DNA of 64,000 bases from Galeopsis tetrahit. Its lineage: Eukaryota > Streptophyta > Magnoliopsida > Lamiales > Lamiaceae. Location: contig OY776128.1 of assembly GCA_963675135.1 (NCBI GenBank), forward strand, positions 71,182,670 through 71,246,669. The letters run 5' to 3'. Of this stretch, positions 10,925 to 20,844 are shown piece by piece. A program made the position numbers and the translations under genes. The stretch's first letter is position 1; each line of letters starts with the position of its first letter. The notes under the pieces are model-generated. The model did not search any database and had not been told where the DNA came from. It saw only the letters and a program-made list of their open reading frames with translations.

Positions 10925-12385
10925 CTAATTGTTACTTACCTGCTCCATCACATCTTGAATCAACAATGAGATATTCATGTAAGAAGACCCCCCTTGTTCT
11001 AATGATTCTTTTGCCATTTCCCCTAATTTTTGGGCTCTTCTTCTTCTTTCTTTTCCTTCCTCTTCTTCATCCATCAATTTTTCTATTGATTTCTTCACTT
11101 GATCCAACTTCACTAGTTCTTTCTTCTCATCTTTATCCACTCCAAGCTTAGCACTAACTTGTACCCCGATCTTCAACACGTGCACAATGAATTTCTCGTT
11201 ATAAAATTGCTCCGCAAACATTGGCCATGTGATCATTGGCACACCAGCACATACACCTTCCAGAGTCGAGTTCCACCCACAGTGCGTCAAGAATCCTCCA
11301 ACGGACGGATGCGATAGTATCAAAACTTGAGGCGCCCATCCCCGGATTATTAGGCCTCTTCCTTCAACTCTTTCTTCAAACTTTTCTTCACCTAACCATT
11401 TCTCCACTTCTTCCGAACAATCCAACCCTCTTATTACCCAAATAAAAGCGACATTCGATGCCTCCAACCCTAACCCGATCTCTTTAATCTGTGCACCAGA
11501 TACACGACACAAGCTACCAAAACACGAGTAAACCACGGATCCTGGATTCATTGAGTCGAGCCACGATATGCAACACTTGTCATCAATTTCGGCCTTGTTA
11601 CCTCTATCTAACTTTTCATCAAATTTCTTGTTACATAGAGAAACAGGGCCAATGCACCAAAGCCTCTGCCTTTCCTTTCCATACCCTTCCACGTACCCAT
11701 GCTCAAGCTCCTCGAAGGTATTTACCAAAGTGCCCCTAGCAGACAGCTTAGCTTCATTTATTTGATCTATAATCTTTGATATATTATTATTATTATTATT
11801 ATTATCTGATGATTTCTTCATGGATTCCGGCAACTGGGCCTTGGTGAACTCAATCCTGTGAGGTATATCAGGCAACACAAACGTCTCACTCTCTCTCATC
11901 TCATGATGAGAGAGAATGTGAGAACACAAGAGAGTGAAACATGATATTGTCTCGAAAACATACCTAGGAATCTTGAAATTCTCCGCAACTTGCTGTGTCC
12001 AAGGAAGGGCATTAGTGGAAACGATGCAGCTTGGTTTGGGATCCAAGTTTTGGATCAGTTTTTCCAGAGGAGACTTGAGCATCTCAGAAGCTTGGAAAAA
12101 TTCCTTAGATAAATTGAGTGAAGTTAGAGAATCCATGTTTTCGCAACCCGGAGGAAGGCCGGGTACTTGACCCGGACCCGGGAATTCAAGGGGAATCATT
12201 CGGATGTTGAGGCCATCGTCCATGGCATGTTTGATTGACGGCTTGTATCTTATGAAATTGGAGGGTGTGGTGATGATGGAAACGATTACACCGCGTTGTG
12301 CGAGTAATTTAGCGAAATCGGTTAAGGGAATAATATGGCTTTGTGACATTAAAGGAATCAAAAGCATGTGAAGTTGAGAAGCCAT
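10925..12385 (-). CDS. UGT73-like UDP-glycosyltransferase lacking the dyad aspartate
   Basis: This is a family-1 glycosyltransferase, the type that moves a sugar (usually glucose) from UDP-sugar to small molecules in the cytosol. It is a single exon of 486 residues, normal for the family. The C-terminal donor-binding PSPG box spans W350 to Q393 (44 residues) with HCGWNS at 368-373 and a closing Gln, which usually goes with UDP-glucose. The N-terminal catalytic His is H17 (QSHIIP). The Asp that normally completes the dyad, in the block before LPWT, is absent: residues 123-125 read S-T-N, with T124 at the Asp position. A run of seven Asn (195-201) from an ATT/AAT microsatellite lies in the interdomain loop. 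The reading frame is otherwise clean. Substrate unknown; catalytic ability is in question. It is divergent to a paralogue at 17409. Confidence 0.92.
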   Translation of the reverse strand: MASQLHMLLIPLMSQSHIIPLTDFAKLLAQRGVIVSIITTPSNFIRYKPSIKHAMDDGLNIRMIPLEFPGPGQVPGLPPGCENMDSLTSLNLSKEFFQASEMLKSPLEKLIQNLDPKPSCIVSTNALPWTQQVAENFKIPRYVFETISCFTLLCSHILSHHEMRESETFVLPDIPHRIEFTKAQLPESMKKSSDNNNNNNNISKIIDQINEAKLSARGTLVNTFEELEHGYVEGYGKERQRLWCIGPVSLCNKKFDEKLDRGNKAEIDDKCCISWLDSMNPGSVVYSCFGSLCRVSGAQIKEIGLGLEASNVAFIWVIRGLDCSEEVEKWLGEEKFEERVEGRGLIIRGWAPQVLILSHPSVGGFLTHCGWNSTLEGVCAGVPMITWPMFAEQFYNEKFIVHVLKIGVQVSAKLGVDKDEKKELVKLDQVKKSIEKLMDEEEEGKERRRRAQKLGEMAKESLEQGGSSYMNISLLIQDVMEQVSNN

Positions 12386-13145
12386 TCAAATTAATTATTC
12401 TCATCAACAAATGAGCTGACTCATATACTGGTAGACTAATATATCCTCTTGCATATTATTAATTATAATATTTTTACAATCATTTATATATCCTACCTAC
12501 TGCAAAAATTAAGAAAGGGACATATATAGTTAAAAAAACATCTAATATCTCTTGAAAATCCAAAAGCTGACATATATTTGTAACAAATTTTTTCTAAAGT
12601 GTAAATGGTTCAAATTTGAATATTTATTTCGTTTTTCGGATATTTATTTTGAGATTTTGAGGATTTTGATTTTAAAATCGAGTGGATTTTAAAATTCTAA
12701 TGAATTCTTTTATTTAGTAACACGTTTTTTTCTAGTATTTTTGTTAATATAGTAACTCACATTATAATATCGCATGTAGTAAACACAATAACCATGTTCT
12801 AATGTAAATCATTTGATAAAGTTACATAAAGTAACAAACGCATATTCAATGTAGTTATTCAAACTATAGTATGTAGTAATATATAATTTTTTATATAGTA
12901 ATACCGATTCTTTTATTTAGTATTTGTTTTTAGAATTTTTATTGATTAAGTAACTCACATTATAACATATAGTAACATATATTATTGCATGTAGTAATAT
13001 AAAATAACCTTGATCCATAATAATTATTAAAGAATATTTTAAAAAATAGAAAATATTTAAAGATTAAGGCCGTCGTAAATTGTAGCGTTCGGCCGCGGTC
13101 TGGGGTGGCCGAAAACTGCTCGGAGAAGACGACTAAGTACAATTT

Positions 13146-13262
13146 CTGCTAGTGGATGTATTTATAAAAAATATGGATGTAAATTGAACTGTCAGTGGGT
13201 GTATTTATAAAAAATGTGGGTTAAACTGTCAGTTGGTGTATTTATAAAGAATGTGAGTATGA
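13146..13262. repeat. Short tandem repeat, three units
   Basis: Three imperfect copies of a unit containing gtgtatttataaaaaatgtg followed by aactgtcagt lie head to tail, with units of about 40-60 bp shrinking to the right. No function is apparent. Confidence 0.6.
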
Positions 13263-14441
13263 ATGACTGAATACATATATGCAATATTTCACATAACACT
13301 AGCCCTACATTTAAATATTGTAATATGGTGTTAATGTATTTTTTTCCTAATTATCGCGAAAATAACGATAACCCAAAAACTAAAAAAATCACATTTTAAA
13401 ACCTTATTTTATTTTCAACCTTTTATTTTTAGTGATTGTTTTTTTGTTGTTGTAAGTTGAAACACGTACAATTATTAGTTCATTTACCTTTCTTTTTCTA
13501 ATTTTTTAATATGATACATTTGTCTATAAAATATACTCACTCCTTCATATAATAATTTTCATAGGTAGATGGAAAAAAATATTAAAATATTATAATGATG
13601 AGTAGAATTTCGAAGGGTAATTTTATAAACTTTTATATATACAATAAAAAAAAAGAGATGATTTTTGTGTAAAATTGTGGATATTGTAAAAGTATAATTT
13701 GTACTTAAATTTTTTTTCATTTTAAACGTGTATTTATTATTCTTTAATATACTGTATTAAGATATTGTGGGAACTGGGAACAATGATATGCTACAACCAG
13801 TTACTATACTGATGTCACCGTGACACTAGTGGAACACAAAAATCAAACAAAAATTTATCAAACAAAATTTTTGGGTAGATAGTTGCAACTTACAAGTCTT
13901 TATTATAATAGTAGGATGGGGGAGATGTTTGTTTTGGGATTATGTAGGATTATGTAGGATGGGGGAGATGGGGATGGGGAAATTCTGATGGAGAAATACT
14001 GATGAATAGTGATGGTGTTTGTTTGTTTTGGGATGTTGAGTAAGATAATAAGGGTGGTGATGTTGTATTATTATAATAGTAGAATATAACTTTATGTCAA
14101 ATCAATTAGTAGGAGTGGGTGATGTTGTATTATTATAATAGTAGAATATATATATATTTTTAGAGGTGGATGAAAATGGATGTTGAAATTCGGATGTAAA
14201 ATCCCGAACTAGAACAAGACGGGGGACGTTACGTCCCACGTCCGGACGTGTGAGTCCCAAAACAAACATGCCCAATTTTAGTGGCAATACCACCTCCAAT
14301 GCATAGTCAAAATTCAACTCAATTTGTTACAATTGAACAGCAACGCAAATTTTGTTTTGAAGTTATTTCTTTTATTTTGTATTGAAATGTTTGTATTGTA
14401 TTTATTGTTTTTTATTTAATTTAATACTATGTATAATATTA

Positions 14442-14734
14442 CTCCCTCATTCTAATTTCATTATTCCCACTTTTCTTTTTTAGTTGTCCAATTTTATTAT
14501 ATTCACGTTCCTTTTTAGAAATAATACTATTCACACTACTTTATCTCGACCCTTCAACCATCACTTATTTACTCAAATTGTCACTGACTTTATTCATAAA
14601 CAATCACTTTACTTATAAATGGACCCCACAACTACCCATCACACCCCAACTTATCTACTTTATACATAAACTAATCAATATTCATTAAAACCCGTGCCCG
14701 GAGAAGTGGACATAATAAAATTTGACGGAGGTAG
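14442..14734. mobile_element. Stowaway-like MITE (293 bp)
   Basis: The left end ctccctcattctaatttc and the inverted right end ctacctccgtcaaatttt are imperfect terminal inverted repeats of about 30 bp. TA flanks both sides (14440-14441 and 14735-14736), as expected for Tc1/mariner-type MITEs. Confidence 0.7.
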
Positions 14735-15044
14735 TATTTAATTTTAGATTTATTATTATTTTGTACTTGATATTATGTAACATTAATATTATGATATTTT
14801 AAAAATTGAAAACATATAATTTAAATTATAAAATACAATAAAAAAAACAAAACATACATACTATAAAATTAAATTATAAAAAATATTTGATAAAATGAAA
14901 TATAAAAAATTGAAAATATTCTTATTGAGTTGATTTTTTTTTTGACAGGCTTATTGAGTTGAATGGTTGAAAATGATTTTAGTGTTTGACTCAAATTTAT
15001 TGATAAATTGAAAATTTTAGTGGCAATTTGAGTCAATGGGTTTA

Positions 15045-15517
15045 GGGATGGCAAAATGACCTGCCCCGGAGTCGCCCCGCCCTGCCCCGAGAGATTTTGA
15101 TCTGACCTGCCCTGCCCCATTCTTAGAATGGGGCAAGTCAGCCCCGCCCTGCGTGTAGAGCAGGGCAGACATGAATTTACATATTTATTGCTCTGCCCCG
15201 CCCTGTACTGAATTTAAATATATATATAAAAATATATAATAATTTAATTAAGTAAACTAACCCTAATTTATACCAATATTTATTTTAGTTTAATTTAATA
15301 ATGAATTTTAATGTTTAGTTTATATCATTTTAAATAATTTATATACATATAAAATGAGACTTGGGGCAGGGCGGGGTAGTGCAGGTACCCGCGCGGGGCA
15401 GGGCATAAAATGATGCCCCGTAGCAGATCATGGGGCAAGGGCAGAGCGGATACATATATGCACGGGACATGTTTGGATATTGAGATACCCGCCCTGCTCT
15501 GCCCCATTGCCATGGCC
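15045..15517. repeat. GGGGC-rich interspersed repeat with GGGATGGCAA ends
   Basis: The left end gggatggcaa is mirrored by ttgccatggcc on the right. Both flanks are crowded with GGGGCAGGGC-type motifs around an AT-rich core. This resembles a hAT-like non-autonomous family common in plant genomes. An 8-bp target duplication was not found. Confidence 0.45.
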
Positions 15518-16514
15518 TTACAGGAAAAAGAAAAAAAAAAGTAGATTAGCTACATATCTGGGCAAGGTAGAGATTATTAAGAAGTAGTGTAGTGTAGTAC
15601 ACGAAAAATCAAAAGATATTAATCAGTTGCAATTAATCCGAGCTTTTCTTTTTTATTCATCAAAACCACTTTTTCGATTTTCTATCTAAATGAAGACTTA
15701 AAATTGAAACGTGAGCAATCGACACCTGCAAGTTACAAACATTACACAAATTAAGCAGGATACAACATTAATTTTTTGAAGTTATCAAAACTTGTGGAAA
15801 AACATCTCATAGATATTACCGTAGTATTTTTTAAGTAAAAGAAATTCCTAAATGCTTTGAGGCCACTCCCCAGTCCACATAAGATAAGGAAACAATTAAT
15901 ATACTAGTACTAAATTTTATTTGGATTATGGATTTTTGAGGACATTTTTAAAATCCCAGATCAAATTCAACCAACTTGTTTGGCTAGCTAAAAACTCATG
16001 AAATCAATGATATTATATTTCTCCTTGAGTTTTAGTTTATTTTTCTATGGATTTGAAATTGATCGGCCTATACGAAATACTACAAGGTAATAATACTATT
16101 GATATTACTTTGAATACTAAATTAGATATAATGCATGCATCATACTGCATGTCTTGTAAGTTGTAATATATATATATTAGTACTCCATTACTTTGAATTC
16201 TAAATGACTAGGGTGAATATTTTAAGCTTTCGGGGTTGTGTGTATATGTCATCAGATCAAGGAATTAGCAATGTAATTAATTTTTTCCTTTTGGGACAAT
16301 TGAGTTGGGGTGACTAATTAAATGGGTGGTACAGGTACTCGGCTGGCTGCCATTGTTGGGCGGTGGGTACAATGTGTTAGAGGTGTATCTACTAAAATAT
16401 AAATTAGGATTTAAATGTTATAGGTAAATACTTGGTAATAGGAGTAGTCTTTTTATGTTATAGGTGTATCTACTAATTTATTTTTAAAGATATACGGAGT
16501 ATCTAACATATCTA

Positions 16515-16683
16515 GAGGTGCAAATAACTGCACCCCTTATTTTATTAAAGAAGACTCCTTTTCAAGGTCATCAGCCCTCAATTCAGCCCGTTTGCAGCAG
16601 CAACCTTCCAGCCATTAGCCCATCTTTTGAAGGCTAAGCTCACGGTCAATTTCAGCCTAATAAGGCTACGCCTATTTGCACCC
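16515..16683. mobile_element. Small element with gaggtgcaaata inverted ends
   Basis: Gaggtgcaaata at 16515 is mirrored by tatttgcaccc ending at 16683, enclosing about 170 bp that is GC-richer than its surroundings. It is probably a small hAT-like MITE. No clear target duplication is seen. Confidence 0.35.
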
Positions 16684-17219
16684 AGATCGTTAGTAAACAC
16701 ACTCACTAAATTTTTTAACAAAAGAATTATGGAGTACATTTTTAAAAAACTATAATAGCTTTAAAATTAAAACCCTTATAATTTCAATGAAATTTTAACA
16801 AAATTAAATCTAATTTTGCAACTAAGGCATGGAGAGAAAAGAATTATGCGGAATTTAACATCAACCAGCTGACCATAAACTAATTGCTGCTAAATTTCAT
16901 TCTTAAAAAATTATGTGGATGTGCTTCAATTTTTATTTTATTTTTAATTATGTGAATGACTTACCAAATGGTATTTGAGACTACTAAAAAGACTATTAAA
17001 AGTAACATATATTGAAAATCAACACAATAAATTGAACTGTACGCATGTTATTGGCTTCTAAAAATCAACATAGTAAAATGTTTAAATAGTACTACTAACC
17101 CTATCCGGATGTCTTTATCAATTGACTCCAAATAGAAGTTCACGTACGTAAGCTCTTACATATGCATGCTTTGAATCGATAAACTGATCAATTTTGTACG
17201 CATGTTACTGCAGGCTACA

Positions 17220-17226
17220 TATATAT
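17220..17226 (+). promoter_or_regulatory. Candidate TATA box of the plus-strand UGT gene
   Basis: TATATAA lies about 180 bp upstream of the ATG at 17409 in a stretch with no competing open frame. It would put transcription start near 17250. It is inferred from motif and distance only, and AT-rich DNA gives many false matches. Confidence 0.3.
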
Positions 17227-17408
17227 AACCCATACTATATTTTACTAGTACAACAATTTAAACTCATCCTCTACGGCAAACAAATAAAATATAGGGGCGG
17301 CTTGAATTTCAGGCTCCCAAAATTACCGGTGCATCTCAATTATTTTAAAAAATCTTTCTTTTAAACTAACGTTATTTGAAATAGAGAATCTCTATCAAAA
17401 TTTCCTCA

Positions 17409-18887
17409 ATGGCTCCCCTAGAGAATGTGAGCTTCGTTTTGATACCACTAATGGCCTCAGGACACATTATTCCGATGATAGACATGGCCAAAGCACTAGC
17501 CAAACGTGGCGTCGACGCGAAGATCATCGTCACACACTTTGACGCCACGCGCTTTGCCCCAGCAGTAGATCGAGCTGCTGAGGCCGGACTATCAATCAGC
17601 CTCGTCAAAATCCGATTCCCCTGTCGGGAGGCGGGGCTGCCCCCGGGGTGTGAAAGTGCGGATCTTCTAGGAAATTACGGTATGCCATTAATGGGGAATT
17701 TCTTCACCGCCATCCAAATGCTGCAACAGCCTTTAGAAGAGATGTTAAACGAGCTGACCCCGAGTCCAAGTTGTCTTATATGCGATAAGCATATAACATG
17801 GACTGCTGACACGTGTCATAAGTTTCGAATTCCGAGGATTGTGTTCGATGGAATGAGTTGCTTCACTCAATTAGTCACACACATTTTATATGTTTCAAAA
17901 GTTTATGAATCTGTTCCACCAAATGAGCCTTTTGTAGTGCCCTGTTTGGCGGATAAAATCGAGTTCACTAGACTTCAGCTGCCTGGATTGTTCAATCCCA
18001 GCCCGAATGACGCCCCGGGTTTTCGCGAAGAAGTGAAGAAAACCGAGTTGCATTCCCTTGGTGTGGTGGTTAATAGCTTTGAAGAATTGGAAGAAGGGTA
18101 CGTGGAAGAGTTTCGTACCTTAAGAAGTAAAGTATGGTGTATTGGACCTTTATCACTTTGCAGGGATAAAATAGAGAGTTCACGTGAATCTAATTCTGAT
18201 CGGTGTTTGAAGTGGCTTGATGGTAGGGAGGCAGGGTCGGTCGTTTTCGCCTGCCTCGGAAGTCTTAGCCGCCTCTCGCCTCCTCAGTTTATCGAGCTTG
18301 CTTTAGGTTTGGAGGCGTCGAATCACCCGTTCATTATAGTGGTGAAAGGAGGGGTAAAATCGGAAGAGATAGAGAGGTGGATTTTGGAGGAAGGGGTAGA
18401 GGAAAGGACTAAAGGAAGAAGCTTTTTCATTAGGGGGTGGGCTCCACAAGTGCCGATTTTATCGCACTCTGCAGTAGGAGCGTTTTTGACGCACTGTGGA
18501 TGGAACTCGACTCTTGAAGGGATCTGTGCCGGTTTGCCAATGATCACGTGGCCGATTTTTGCTGATCAGTTTTTGAATGAGAAATTAGTTGTGCAGAAAT
18601 TGGAGATAGGTGTGAGAGTTGGTGCTAAAAGTGTTATACAATTAGGCGATGAAGAAAGGGCAGAGAACAAGGTGATGAGTGATGGGATTACAGAGGCTGT
18701 TTTGAGAGTTATGGATGAGAGAGAAGAAGGATGTGAGAGAAGGAAAAAAGCACAATTTCTTGGAGAAATGGCGAAGAAATCAGTAGAGGAAGGAGGGTCT
18801 TCTTACCTTAATATTACGAATTTAATTCAAGATATTAAGGAAGTGACGAAGAACAAACAAGCCGTTAATTGTAATCAACTATTTTAA
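17409..18887 (+). CDS. UGT73-like UDP-glycosyltransferase
   Basis: This is a family-1 glycosyltransferase, intronless, with 492 residues. The catalytic His is H19 (SGHIIP) and the partner Asp is present at D126 (LICDKH). The PSPG donor-binding box runs W344 to Q387 with HCGWNS at 362-367 and closing DQ, pointing to UDP-glucose as donor. The C-terminus GGSSYLNI is typical of the UGT73 group. All key residues are intact, so this copy is likely an active small-molecule glucosyltransferase, with acceptor unknown. It is the closest visible relative of the gene at 10925-12385, which points the other way; the two share N-terminal (IPLM.S.HIIP) and PSPG layout, suggesting an old local duplication with inversion. 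The ATG at 17409 begins MAPLENVSFVLIPLM, the usual short leader before the first beta strand. Confidence 0.95.
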   Translation: MAPLENVSFVLIPLMASGHIIPMIDMAKALAKRGVDAKIIVTHFDATRFAPAVDRAAEAGLSISLVKIRFPCREAGLPPGCESADLLGNYGMPLMGNFFTAIQMLQQPLEEMLNELTPSPSCLICDKHITWTADTCHKFRIPRIVFDGMSCFTQLVTHILYVSKVYESVPPNEPFVVPCLADKIEFTRLQLPGLFNPSPNDAPGFREEVKKTELHSLGVVVNSFEELEEGYVEEFRTLRSKVWCIGPLSLCRDKIESSRESNSDRCLKWLDGREAGSVVFACLGSLSRLSPPQFIELALGLEASNHPFIIVVKGGVKSEEIERWILEEGVEERTKGRSFFIRGWAPQVPILSHSAVGAFLTHCGWNSTLEGICAGLPMITWPIFADQFLNEKLVVQKLEIGVRVGAKSVIQLGDEERAENKVMSDGITEAVLRVMDEREEGCERRKKAQFLGEMAKKSVEEGGSSYLNITNLIQDIKEVTKNKQAVNCNQLF

Positions 18888-20084
18888 TTTTGAAAAAATT
18901 ATTGTATTCTATGAATCAAATGTATGTTAGGTAAAACAAAAACAAGTACTTCTTTTAACTAAATTTTTGTATTACTTCTATGATGTACTATCATAGTAGT
19001 TTTTTCAATAGATATATAAACCTGGTGATTGTCTGTTTTAAGTCGGGGTAACACTTGGGTGAACTAGTTGCACAACATAATTAGTGCACAATTAATACAT
19101 TCTAGACGGAGTTAGTCTTGGGTGAGACCGTCTCATTTGACACAATTTAAGTAAAAAAAGTTATAATGTTTATAACAAAAGTAAATATTGGAGTATCACT
19201 TCCATTTTTTTTAAACATAAAATTTGGAGAAAATAATGGGTTGTCCAACTAAAAAATGTGGAATGTGGATCAAAGGGAAAAAATATTCGTGAGACGATCT
19301 CACACAAATTTTTATCTTCTAGTAAAACAATTTATACATTATAAAAATGAACTTTAATTGTGCAATCAACTTTTTATCTTCTTGTAAAACAATTTATACA
19401 TTATGAAAATGCACTTTAATTGTGCAATCAACTGATGCATACAAATATATTTCTTAGACTTGCTTTGAAAGGTCTAATAGTGTATGATGGAGATTTGTGT
19501 TCATTAATCAACATACTTCATATCCTATTATATTTAATCAATGTGGGATTTGATTAACCATTCAAACACTTTCATCATCTCACATGGCCGCCGATTATGT
19601 TCATGCATATCTGATATCACGCTATTCTTGTCAGTATTGTATAGATAGACGTGTTATATTCTACTTCCTTGATGTTTTTCATTATGCAATGTTTCAGAGA
19701 TGTGGACCACTTTTTTAACCTTTTTTTCAACATTATGTATAACAAGTGGTCCACATTAAAAAAAAAAAATGTTACTAGTATACTACGTATACCAATAAAA
19801 ATATGCATCTTTTTCTACTCTAAAAAGAGTTCTGATAAGCTTCAAGATTAAACATGCTTGACTTGAAGTAATTTTAGAATTGAGTAAAAAGACTCGTGTT
19901 GATCTGTAGAATAAAACATCAATGTCATTTAAAATTCCAGATTGTGTGTTAAAAGCATTTAACAAAGCTAGTAGGAGTATTTTGTATTTTTCCCAGTTGT
20001 CTTTCCTCATTGGTTTGGAGTCTTTGGACTATTAACCACTAAATAAATGTTACTCCAATTTATACTCTCTGCAGGATCTGTATA
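18888..20084. other. Spacer 3' of the plus-strand UGT gene
   Basis: No gene is visible. A degenerate MITE-like pair of ends (gagaccgtctca near 19127, gtgagacgatctcac near 19289) brackets about 190 bp. A 50-bp sequence around 19320 is directly repeated around 19380 (aaaacaatttatacatta). The remainder is AT-rich. Confidence 0.5.
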
Positions 20085-20086
20085 TA

Positions 20087-20796
20087 CAGTAGAAACTCCA
20101 TAAATTAATAATCTTGGGACCACCAAAATTTATTAATTAAAAGAGTTATTAATTTATCTATAAATTAATAATTATTCATTTATATATTAATTAATATTTT
20201 ATTAATTTATAGAAACACTCTTTCAAACTTCCACTTCTAATTATTTCATTGTATCACTTTATGAACATTCAAATGAACATTAAAAACTATTTTCAATATA
20301 AATATACAATATCAAAATATGCTAACACAAACAAATCACACACACAACATGACTTCTCATCTTACAGGTGTGAAAAAAAAATAACAATGACCGACGAGAT
20401 TCGAAAAACATCATGCAAGCACAACAAGGATAATCAAAGTCTCATTCAAAAGCAATTGCAAGAATGAGTTCTTAGTAACTATGGTGAAACTTTTAGGTGA
20501 AATTGATAAGGAAAATTAGAGACGAGATTAAAGTTGAAATTGATTTCAACAAAAAAAATAAAAGACAATTGAGTCATTTTTTAAGAAACATTCATGAATC
20601 ATTCATGTAATAGGTAGTATATATGGAATTATTAATTTATATTTTATTTGGGGTCTATAGAAATTACAAAAAATGTATTATCTTATAATTTTAGCGAGTT
20701 TATTAATTTAGCACGCTCCCGAGTCGGGACCGGCCAAAAATATTATCTTAGAGAGTTTATTAATTTATGGAGTATTAATTTAAAGAGTTTCTACTG
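20087..20796. mobile_element. Emigrant/pogo-like DNA element (710 bp)
   Basis: The element begins cagtagaaactccataaat, and its inverted right end begins cagtagaaactctttaaat. TA flanks both sides (20085-20086, 20797-20798). These ends resemble the pogo-type Emigrant/Lemi1 family of Arabidopsis and legumes (Tc1/mariner superfamily). It is longer than a usual MITE, and a 72-codon open frame inside (20249-20467) has no motif I can recognise as transposase. Confidence 0.7.
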
Positions 20797-20844
20797 TATA
20801 ATTATTTTAGCCGTCGATATTTGCACCTACATTTTTTATTAGTA

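Larger units (their letters stand above)
12386..17408. other. 5-kb spacer between the two divergent UGT genes
   Basis: No gene is visible. It should contain both UGT promoters at its ends. It holds short tandem repeats (12720-12970 and 13146-13260), MITE-like debris rich in gatgggggagatgggg (13915-14060), a Stowaway-like MITE (14442-14734), a micro-retroposon (14921-14962), a GGGGC-rich repeat (15045-15517) and a small inverted-end element (16515-16683). Confidence 0.6.
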
